From Paludibacteraceae bacterium (lineage in GTDB: Bacteria; Bacteroidota; Bacteroidia; Bacteroidales; Paludibacteraceae): DNA of 48,734 nucleotides. Below, in pieces: positions 43,093-48,734 of the stretch. The notes beneath the pieces were generated by a model. The model made no database searches. It worked only from the letters and a program-made list of their open reading frames with translations, and had not been told where the DNA came from. Positions within the stretch are counted from its first letter, which is position 1, and every line of letters begins with the position of its first letter. Made by a program: the position numbers and the translations under genes. Location of the stretch: the NCBI GenBank assembly GCA_017448345.1, contig JAFSLP010000117.1:1-48734 (forward strand), written 5' to 3'.

Positions 43093-43336
43093 GCCCGCTC
43101 TCCTCTCCGCATGGTTCCGGATGAGCGCAGCGGTCCGGTCTATCCGGATTTTCCGTTTTTCCACCTTCCATTCCCCGAAAATTTGCATATATTTCTTTGT
43201 ATTTTTCTTTCTTGGTAGTTTCAGGGCAATATAATTGCCCGCTCTCCTCTCCGCATGGTTCCGGATGAGCGCAGCGGTCTGGTCTATCCGGATTTTCCGG
43301 TTTCCCACCTTCCATCCCCCGAAAATTTGCATATAT
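43093..43336. repeat. 100-bp direct repeat, two copies 144 bp apart
   Basis: Copies at 43093-43192 and 43237-43336 differ at about five positions. Each holds the inverted words TCCGGAT/ATCCGGA and ends in AAAATTTGCATATAT, i.e. a -33 element. Only the second copy is followed by a proper -7 box, 20 nt beyond its TTG. Probably a dispersed genomic element or a local duplication of an upstream regulatory region. Confidence 0.85.
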
Positions 43337-43357
43337 CAAATATTTTTTATATCTTTG
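43327..43357 (+). promoter_or_regulatory. Promoter of the unknown gene at 43472
   Basis: TTG at 43327-43329 in TTGCATATATCA, 20-nt spacer, TATCTTTG at 43350-43357, then CACCCG. Exact Bacteroidota consensus. The leader is about 105 nt. Confidence 0.85.
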
Positions 43358-43471
43358 CACCCGCAAATAAACCTAAAACACATCAAAAATTCATATCGCT
43401 ACCTATATATCCTAGACTTTGTTATTTTGTAACCATACCTAAACTACACAACATCAATTACTTACACCATT

Positions 43472-44191
43472 ATGTCACAGCACTTGAAAACACGTGTAAT
43501 CCGCCGTTTGAAGTCCGTCGGCTGCACTTTTGTGTCCCTTCCGGCTGGCTCCACTCCCCATAAAAGGGGCGTGCACTACTTCCGTTTCTGTGCGGGCGTG
43601 GAGTGCTACTGGGGTACCATGGATTACCAAAAAGAAGGACGCCAATACCGCAAGCGCATCATCGTCCGTCCTTCCCGTTTCCGCGACGGGCTCTTCGAGT
43701 TATATACCTACCATGTCCCCACACACTGGTCTGCTGCTTGCGTCGCTAACCGTGAACTCATCAAAGAAGCCCAGCGCCAAGCCCACGCCCTCGAACACGA
43801 CCATTCCTTCGTTGGCATTGAGTGGCGTATCCGTTTCTTCCTCCATTATTACAGGGTCTTCAAAGGCGGAGCCAAGCCCGAACCGGGCATGAAACGCTAC
43901 TCCCGTTTCTATCAATACACCTACGTAGCTCTCTACCGCCAGCTCAAAGCCGCTTCCCAAGAGCAGACATTCCATACGACATCCGCCCAAGAACCGGTGT
44001 CCCTTACGGCATCCGCCGGTCTTTTGTCGGGTGCTCCGTGCGTCAGCGCGGAGGCTCAGCACGTCACCTTCGAACCGGTGCCTCTCGCCAATAGGCGGGC
44101 AAGGTACTCTTGTTCGGGTTGCCCCGGGGTGGGAATGAGCTCGGCTCTGTCAAGGATGCCGAGAGCGTGGAGGTCCATGATAGTGGAATAG
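43472..44191 (+). CDS. Uncharacterised protein with antisense-overlapping 3' end
   Basis: Basic, aromatic-rich protein of 239 aa with no recognised domain. Blocks worth noting: RRLKSVGCTFVSLPAGSTPHKRGVHYF, RQYRKRIIVRPSRFRDGLFELYTYHVP and RIRFFLHYYRVFKGG followed by MKRYSRFYQYTYVALYRQL. The compact fold likely ends near residue 165. The last ~45 codons (44056-44191) are antisense to the 3' end of the convergent glycosyltransferase, and the peptide there is low-complexity (Ser/Ala/Gly/Arg), suggesting loss of the original stop and read-through. A consensus promoter supports expression. Function is unknown; no signal peptide. Confidence 0.65.
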   Translation: MSQHLKTRVIRRLKSVGCTFVSLPAGSTPHKRGVHYFRFCAGVECYWGTMDYQKEGRQYRKRIIVRPSRFRDGLFELYTYHVPTHWSAACVANRELIKEAQRQAHALEHDHSFVGIEWRIRFFLHYYRVFKGGAKPEPGMKRYSRFYQYTYVALYRQLKAASQEQTFHTTSAQEPVSLTASAGLLSGAPCVSAEAQHVTFEPVPLANRRARYSCSGCPGVGMSSALSRMPRAWRSMIVE

Positions 44192-45045
44192 CCGGAACGG
44201 GCGATGATATGACCGGAGTGGAGAAGGGTCTGCGCCATTTCGGTATCGTTCATATACGGCACGACGGTTATCTTGCCGCGCGTGATACGTGTGTTGGGTC
44301 TGCCGGGCAAACCCTGTATGATAATCACGGGGTCTTGGGTGCCGGCAAAGCGCTGCAGCAGCTCCCGCTCCAGCATCGTCCGCTGCGGCTCCGGACCGCT
44401 CAGGACAACGGTCGTCAGGTGCTCAGGGTAGCTCTTGGTGTCGTCTCTGGTGCAGCCCTCGAAACGGCTCAGCGGACCGATGTAATGGATGATGGATGAT
44501 GGATGATGGCTGATGGCTGATTGCGGGTGCCCCAAGGCACCGCTGAGGCTCTGTGCAGGATTCTCGTAGTCGGGCACCCACACCTCATTGAAACGCCTGT
44601 ATATACGTGCGTGAAGACGCTCGGCAAGCGGTTCCAGCCACCGCCAGCCTTGGGGTAACATGATATGCAGCTGGTGGGTGATATAGACGCTCTCTGTCGC
44701 CGTGGAGTACAGCCCGAAACGGTTGTCACTGACTACGCGGTCGATATGTTCTTCGCGCAGCACGGCTTGGAGCATCGCATGGTCTTTCACCGCCCGGAGG
44801 AGCAGTTGCGGCAGGGCGCGTATCATCGCCCAAACCTGCCGTTTTCCGCTGCCGTAACGCAGCTTCAGCGGCGCCAGACGTACGTAGCGCAGGTTGGGGA
44901 AATGCTTGCGGAGGAGGGTCAGACTGTCGCCGTCTCCGCCTAAGATAACCTCATGCCCTTCGTCCAAGAAACGGCGCACCAAGGGCACGCAGCGGCTGGC
45001 ATGACCCAGTCCCCAATTGAGCGGAGCAACAAGGTATTTACTCAT
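44056..45045 (-). CDS. GT-B glycosyltransferase (MurG/GT28-like) with heptamer insert
   Basis: Predicted glycosyltransferase of the UDP-glycosyltransferase/MurG type. MSKYLVAPLNWGLGHASRCVPLVRRFL is the family opening (shown here only by region, residues 1-27), and the donor-binding end is HIIARSGYSTIMDLHALG plus LIPTPGQPEQEYLARLL. Between the two domains, at about residues 173-187, a His/Ser/Ile-rich stretch (SAISHHPSSIIHYIG) is encoded by TGGATGA/TGGCTGA heptamers at 44486-44527 (42 nt = 14 codons), a repeat insert at a hinge. The ATG start lies in an AAAATG-type octamer region. The acceptor is unknown. Confidence 0.82.
   Translation of the reverse strand: MSKYLVAPLNWGLGHASRCVPLVRRFLDEGHEVILGGDGDSLTLLRKHFPNLRYVRLAPLKLRYGSGKRQVWAMIRALPQLLLRAVKDHAMLQAVLREEHIDRVVSDNRFGLYSTATESVYITHQLHIMLPQGWRWLEPLAERLHARIYRRFNEVWVPDYENPAQSLSGALGHPQSAISHHPSSIIHYIGPLSRFEGCTRDDTKSYPEHLTTVVLSGPEPQRTMLERELLQRFAGTQDPVIIIQGLPGRPNTRITRGKITVVPYMNDTEMAQTLLHSGHIIARSGYSTIMDLHALGILDRAELIPTPGQPEQEYLARLLARGTGSKVTC
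44486..44527 (-). repeat. In-frame heptamer insert in the glycosyltransferase gene
   Basis: Plus-strand units TGGATGA x3, TGGCTGA x2, then TTGCGGG; six 7-nt units equal 14 codons, leaving the frame intact. Confidence 0.85.
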
Positions 45046-45069
45046 TTTTGCATGTACTCATTTTCGTAT

Positions 45070-45846
45070 TTACGCGCTGATACTTACCGCAAAGCCTTTT
45101 TCGCGTAGCGGAGCGGCGATGGACTCCATCTCTTCACGGGAGATCTTCTCTAAATGTTCTTCGGGCGTCTTGCGGTCGATGACATATATCATCACTTCCT
45201 TCGGGTGCAGGGTCTCCACCGCCTTGTACCATGCGGAGAGTTGTTCGGGCGTGGTGTTGTCGATGGGCTGTCCAGCATGTTCTCCGCGCAGGAAACAGGT
45301 CTGCAGTGTGAAATCTCCGTCGAACTGCGACAGATAGTTGATAATCGTGGCTACCGTCAGTCCGTTATTGACGGGCAGGTCGATGCGGTGCATCATCTCA
45401 TCGGTGGCGGCATCGAGTTTGAGAATACGGTTGTCGCAGAGGAGCAGGGCTTCCACTACCTCCTCTCTGCCTAATTGTGTGGAGTTGCTCAGCACGCTCA
45501 CTTTGGCGGACGGGCAGTAGCGGTCCCGGAGGGCGCAGGTGTCTTCGATGATACCTTTGAAATCCGGATGGAGGGTGGGTTCGCCGTTGCCGGAGAAGGT
45601 GATGACATCAAGAGAAGTACCATTGCTTGTACCATGTGCCATTTCGCGCAGTTTCGCCTCTAACGCCGTGCGTATTTCTTCGCGGGTAGGCAACTTGGGG
45701 TGCGGCACCGTTTCGTTCCAGCCGCATTCGCAGTACACGCAGTTGAAGGTGCATAACTTATGCTCCAGCGGCATTATCTCCATGCCTAAACTCACGCCGA
45801 GCCTCCGGCTGTGAATAGGTCCGTATGCAATCTCGTTGAATAACAT
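45070..45846 (-). CDS. Radical SAM protein
   Basis: Radical S-adenosylmethionine enzyme with [4Fe-4S] motif C-x3-C-x2-C in LCTFNCVYCECGW near residues 32-40. ITFSGNGEPTLHPDF is the SAM-binding GGE-like motif, and LKLDAATDEMMHRID and VNNGLTVATIINYL follow the usual TIM-barrel order. 258 aa. It resembles the Bacteroidota radical SAM family annotated only generically (some are near wyosine or pyruvate-formate-lyase-activase types); substrate unknown. A tandem GTS-NGTS duplication lies near residue 70. Translation starts immediately after a GACTTTC array that begins at the dnaG stop. Confidence 0.85.
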   Translation of the reverse strand: MLFNEIAYGPIHSRRLGVSLGMEIMPLEHKLCTFNCVYCECGWNETVPHPKLPTREEIRTALEAKLREMAHGTSNGTSLDVITFSGNGEPTLHPDFKGIIEDTCALRDRYCPSAKVSVLSNSTQLGREEVVEALLLCDNRILKLDAATDEMMHRIDLPVNNGLTVATIINYLSQFDGDFTLQTCFLRGEHAGQPIDNTTPEQLSAWYKAVETLHPKEVMIYVIDRKTPEEHLEKISREEMESIAAPLREKGFAVSISA

Positions 45847-45888
45847 GACTTTCTGCTTTCGACTTTCGACTTTTGACTTTCGACTTAT
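45847..45888 (-). repeat. GACTTTC heptamer array filling the dnaG/radical-SAM spacer
   Basis: Six 7-nt units (GACTTTC, TGCTTTC, GACTTTC, GACTTTT, GACTTTC, GACTTAT) run from the base after the radical-SAM start codon (45844-45846) into the dnaG TAA (45885-45887). There is no other sequence between the genes. Confidence 0.92.
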
Positions 45889-47858
45889 ATATTAATCACC
45901 CTGTTTCCGAGAATCTTGCAAATCTCGTTTCGTTGCGCCAGCAGTTCGGGCTGGTGCGCCAGCAGTTGCATCTGCCGGTTCCAGTCGTTCGCTGCCTGTG
46001 CCTCTTTCAGTCCTTGCTCCAGTTGCTCAATCTGGAGGTTGATGACGGTCAGTTTGATTTCGTAGAGCAGCTGCGTCACGACGGCTCCCAGCCGCGCTTC
46101 CGTATCGGATGTCACATAGCGGTATTTCTCGGCAATCATGTCTATCGCCAAGGCGCTGACTTGCGGGTTGGGGTGGAACTTGAAGAACTGCTCGGCGCGG
46201 AAACCCTCGTCCTTGTAATGCTGCTTGAACTCGTCCATGATAGTCTGATATACAGGGTTCGGAGGCGTTATCTCATCGCCCTCCAAGGTGTAGATGATGA
46301 CCTCACCGATGGTATAGACCTCTCCTTCCACTTCTATGGGGCGTTCTCCGTACCGCACCACCAGTTGCATCAGATTGTAGAAGTTCTGCTCCAAAGGACT
46401 CTTCGGACTAACCGGATGACTCGGATTACTCGGACCATTCGGATTATCCTGAAAGTCTGTACTATCTTGTACTATGGTGTTTTCGTCCGCCTGTGCCTGT
46501 TCGTTCTCTTTGTTTTTCTGCCGTTCCTCGCTTCTCTTGCGGCGGAGATTGACCACTTCGTTGGTGAGCACTTTCTCGCTCATGTGCAGCCGTTCCGCGC
46601 TGTCTTTGATATAGACCTGCCGGGTTATCATATCCGGAATGATGGCGATGGACGAGGTGATGTCTTTGATGAGCGAAGCGCGTTTCTGCGGGTCGTCGCC
46701 GGCATCTCTGCTCAGCAGTGCCGACTTGAAACGGATAAAGTCGGTCTGGTGCTCCTCGATATAGCGGATGAACTCTGTGGAGTCGTGGCTCTGTGCATAG
46801 CTGTCAGGGTCTTCGCCGTCCGGCAGCAGCACCACTTTGACGTTAAAACCCTCTTCAAGGAACATGTCTATACCCCTCAGTGCCGCATGGATACCTGCCG
46901 CATCGCCGTCATAGAGAACGGTGATGTTACTGGTGAAGCGTTGGATGAGCCGTATCTGTGGTTTGGTGAGTGCCGTACCGCCGCTTGCCACCACATTCTC
47001 GATACCCGACTGGTGCATGGAGATGACGTCCATCTGACCTTCCACCAGATAGCACATGTCTGCCCGTGCTATCGACTGTTTGGCTTGGAATAGACCGTAT
47101 AACTCGTTGGTCTTGGAATAGATGATAGAGTCCGGCGAGTTGACATATTTGCCGACGTTGTCTTTCTTCTTGAGGATACGTCCGGCGAAGGCGACAGGTT
47201 TGCCGCTGACGGTGAAGATGGGGAAGATGACACGGTCGCGGAAACGGTCGTACAGCCTTCCGTCTTCGCTCTTGCCCACCACGCCGACGCCTATCTTGGT
47301 ATCGACATTATTGACGATGTATTCTTCTTTGAAACCCTTGTCTTTTAGTGCTTTGGAAAGCGGATTGCCTTTCTCGGGAGAATAGCCTAACTGGTATTTG
47401 CGGATGATGTCGTCCCTCAGTCCCCGTTCGTGGAAATAACTCATTCCGATGGCTTGCCCCTCCTGTGTCTCCCATAGCTGGTTCTGAAACCATTTGTTGG
47501 CAAACTCATTGACTACGAACATCGACTCGCGGTTGTCCTGACGCTGCTGTTCTTCAGCCGTCAGTTCGCGTTCTTCCACCTCGATATGGTATTTCTTGCC
47601 AAGTTGCTTGAGTGCCTCCACATAACTGCATTGCTCTATCTCCATGATAAAACCCACGGAATGTCCGCTGGCGCCGCAGCCGAAACATTTGTAGATACCT
47701 TTGGACGGGCTGACGGTGAACGAGCCGGTCTTCTCGTTGTGGAAAGGACACAGCCCGATGAGGTTTGCGCCACGTTTGCGCAAACTCACATAGTCGCCGA
47801 CGACTTCTTCTATCTTCGCCGCCGCATAGATGCGTTCTATGGTCTCTCTTGGAATCAA
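45885..47858 (-). CDS. dnaG: DNA primase
   Basis: Synthesises RNA primers at the replication fork. N-terminal zinc ribbon: C37-x2-H40 and C58-x2-C61 (LCPFHNEK, KCFGCGASGH). The RNAP-like catalytic core has EGQMDVISMHQSG and the TOPRIM block VLYDGDAAGIHAALRG; the C-terminal part would bind DnaB. At residues about 470-488 a Pro/Asn/Ser linker is encoded by six 9-nt units (46396-46449). The start is TTG at 47858 (MIPRETIERI), which fits the homologous N-terminus; it overlaps the first unit of a 15-unit heptamer array that forms the entire 5' leader. 657 aa, normal. Confidence 0.95.
   Translation of the reverse strand: MIPRETIERIYAAAKIEEVVGDYVSLRKRGANLIGLCPFHNEKTGSFTVSPSKGIYKCFGCGASGHSVGFIMEIEQCSYVEALKQLGKKYHIEVEERELTAEEQQRQDNRESMFVVNEFANKWFQNQLWETQEGQAIGMSYFHERGLRDDIIRKYQLGYSPEKGNPLSKALKDKGFKEEYIVNNVDTKIGVGVVGKSEDGRLYDRFRDRVIFPIFTVSGKPVAFAGRILKKKDNVGKYVNSPDSIIYSKTNELYGLFQAKQSIARADMCYLVEGQMDVISMHQSGIENVVASGGTALTKPQIRLIQRFTSNITVLYDGDAAGIHAALRGIDMFLEEGFNVKVVLLPDGEDPDSYAQSHDSTEFIRYIEEHQTDFIRFKSALLSRDAGDDPQKRASLIKDITSSIAIIPDMITRQVYIKDSAERLHMSEKVLTNEVVNLRRKRSEERQKNKENEQAQADENTIVQDSTDFQDNPNGPSNPSHPVSPKSPLEQNFYNLMQLVVRYGERPIEVEGEVYTIGEVIIYTLEGDEITPPNPVYQTIMDEFKQHYKDEGFRAEQFFKFHPNPQVSALAIDMIAEKYRYVTSDTEARLGAVVTQLLYEIKLTVINLQIEQLEQGLKEAQAANDWNRQMQLLAHQPELLAQRNEICKILGNRVINI
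46396..46449 (-). repeat. Coding 9-nt repeats in the dnaG linker
   Basis: Six plus-strand units with core GGA and spacing 9 (GGACTAACC, GGATGACTC, GGATTACTC and variants), i.e. TCC-core units in the sense strand. Same type as in ftsK and pcrA. Confidence 0.8.
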
Positions 47859-47961
47859 TTCCTAATTTGCAATTCGTAATTCGTAATTTGTAATTCGTAA
47901 TTCGTAATTCGTAATTTGTAATTCCTAATTCGTAATTCGTAATTCGTAATTCGTAATTACT
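47857..47961 (-). repeat. 15-unit AATTCGT heptamer array between OMP gene and dnaG
   Basis: Fifteen 7-nt units in exact phase (AATTCGT with variants AATTTGT, AATTCCT, AATTTGC and a final AATTACT). The left end overlaps the dnaG TTG start (47856-47858) and the right end contains the TAA of the outer-membrane protein gene (47957-47959). The spacer has no other content: no Shine-Dalgarno and no promoter. Confidence 0.95.
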
Positions 47962-48727
47962 CACGGTACCAGAGGTACACGCCGAGTTTGATGTTCCATT
48001 GGTCAAGGCGTCCGCGTGTGTGGTATCCGTTGGCAAAGTCAACATTCTTGTAGGGCACTAACAGACCGAAGTCATATCCTCCGCGCAGGAAATAGCGCTT
48101 GTACTGGAATCCGGCTCCCACTCCCCATGTGACGTTGAAGCGCCGGAAGGCGTTGTCGGCTTCGATGAAACCGCGGATGTCCGGCTCGGTGTTGGAGGCA
48201 TCCGCCTTGTAGGCGTTGAAACGCTCGCCGTAGGTGGTGGTTATCTCGCCGGAGAAATCTTCGGTTTTCATGTCTTGACGCATCGTAAAGGTCAGACCGC
48301 ATTGGAGGGTGGGACCGGTGTAGAGCATGAGGTACGTCTCTTTGGCTATCTCGAACTTGTACTGCCAGTCCACGTACAACTCCAGCTCCTGATAGGTAAT
48401 CAGCTGGCGTCTCTTGGGGTACTCTCCGTAGGCGGGGTTGGTGGAACGCCATCCGCCGTTGGAGGCGCCGAAGGTGTAGTTCAGACCGATGGAGGTACCG
48501 AACCCGGCGACAATACTGCCGTCATATACCAACCCCACTTTGAATCCGTTCAGCCGGACATTCTGGCTCAGCGAGTCCTTGGCATCGATCGGGTTGGAGG
48601 GGGTGTTCAAACGCAAGATGGGTTGCGCCCAGCCTATCTGAACGCCGAATCCCTGTTTGGGCATGTCTGCCGCACTTGCTCCTATAGCCGCTATGGCTAT
48701 CATCATCGTCAAAAATACTTTCTTCAT
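47957..48727 (-). CDS. Outer-membrane beta-barrel protein
   Basis: Secreted 256-aa protein with signal peptide MKKVFLTMMIAIAAIGASA cleaved before ADM. Alternating aromatic/polar strands (GFGVQIGWAQPILRL, FGTSIGLNYTFGAS, YQELELYVDWQYKF, LMLYTGPTLQCGLTF, GVGAGFQYKRYFLRGGYDFGLL) and the terminal strand WNIKLGVYLWYRE indicate an eight- to ten-stranded barrel similar to PorT/OmpW-type Bacteroidota proteins. Function unspecified. The start is 7 nt from the window edge, so its promoter and upstream neighbour are not visible. The stop lies in the heptamer array. Confidence 0.85.
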   Translation of the reverse strand: MKKVFLTMMIAIAAIGASAADMPKQGFGVQIGWAQPILRLNTPSNPIDAKDSLSQNVRLNGFKVGLVYDGSIVAGFGTSIGLNYTFGASNGGWRSTNPAYGEYPKRRQLITYQELELYVDWQYKFEIAKETYLMLYTGPTLQCGLTFTMRQDMKTEDFSGEITTTYGERFNAYKADASNTEPDIRGFIEADNAFRRFNVTWGVGAGFQYKRYFLRGGYDFGLLVPYKNVDFANGYHTRGRLDQWNIKLGVYLWYRE

Positions 48728-48734
48728 ATAATTC

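Larger units (their letters stand above)
42903..43471. other. Non-coding interval with duplicated 100-bp block
   Basis: Contains the minus-strand promoter at 42991-43021, two copies of a 100-bp block (43093-43192 and 43237-43336) and the plus-strand promoter at 43327-43357. The 134-aa minus-strand frame here is just the block read twice (144-nt period is a multiple of 3) with no other support as a gene. Confidence 0.7.

Noticed and set aside
42962..43366. 134-aa minus-strand ORF with two near-identical 48-residue halves.
   Set aside because: It is the 100-bp DNA block read twice because the 144-nt period is divisible by 3; it also spans two promoters.
45873..47093. 406-codon plus-strand ORF opposite dnaG.
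   Set aside because: Shadow of dnaG; its Thr/Arg/Ile repeats are the antisense of the 9-nt linker repeat.
47857..47961. CRISPR array for the densest repeat run.
   Set aside because: Units are 7 nt with no spacers between them, and no cas genes are present.

Overview
This window looks like a chromosomal segment of a Bacteroidales bacterium (Bacteroidota). The evidence is the Bacteroidota-type promoter (TTG, 20 nt, TAnnTTTG) upstream of several genes, gene orders typical of the order (rseC-rnfBCDGEA; ftsK-lolA-trxB), families largely confined to the phylum (DUF4954, the TGS/nucleoside-kinase fusion, a PorZ-like protein of the type IX secretion system), and mostly weak Shine-Dalgarno signals. 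The family or genus cannot be fixed from the sequence alone. Coding regions look close to half G+C; spacers are AT-rich.

Layout. 1-666: a structured leader with direct repeats, two DnaA-box-like sites, palindromes and hairpins ahead of ssb. 667-7823: ssb, then an envelope-glycan cluster (two FemAB/GNAT-like paralogues, a polysaccharide deacetylase, a GT4 glycosyltransferase and a glutaminase-dead asparagine-synthase-like protein on +), converging on a flippase on -. 7868-13188 (-): rseC and the six-gene Rnf complex, with an unusually short RnfB. 13391-19889 (+): ftsK, lolA-like, trxB, pcrA/uvrD. 19938-21764 (-): uridine kinase and a split chromate transporter. 21978-29634 (+): gyrB, a LOG-family protein, an unknown helical-repeat/lectin-fold protein, kdsA, nucleoside kinase, SPOR protein, folE. 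29659-40279 (-): dnaN, DUF4954, RNase Z, radA, DUF2147, rdgB and a giant duplicated PorZ-like protein, probably one long operon from the dnaN promoter. 40599-43471: an AT-rich accessory stretch with a lipoprotein, a 140-nt long-hairpin element, a GNAT/small-protein pair resembling a toxin-antitoxin module, and a 100-bp direct repeat. 43472-48727: an unknown protein on +, then glycosyltransferase, radical SAM protein, dnaG (TTG start) and an outer-membrane barrel protein on -.

The most unusual feature runs through the whole window. Most spacers between co-directional genes consist of short tandem arrays with a unit of 7 nt (AATTACG, TTTCGAC, CAACTAT families), 8 nt (AAAATGCG family), 11 nt or about 15 nt. 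Several arrays run from the stop codon of one gene into the start codon of the next. They supply the TAA stop and sometimes a TTG or ATG start. The same words also occur inside genes as frame-preserving inserts: 3 heptamers in radA, about 6 octamers in trxB, 6 heptamers in a glycosyltransferase. A related 9-nt word encodes Pro-rich linkers in FtsK, PcrA, DnaG and RnfG. I regard this repeat system as the best candidate in the window for something undescribed. The long-hairpin element at 41979-42118 is the second.

Functionally the window is rich in replication and repair genes (ssb, ftsK, pcrA, gyrB, dnaN, radA, dnaG), envelope biogenesis and redox energy conservation. No rRNA, tRNA, CRISPR array or intact insertion sequence was seen.
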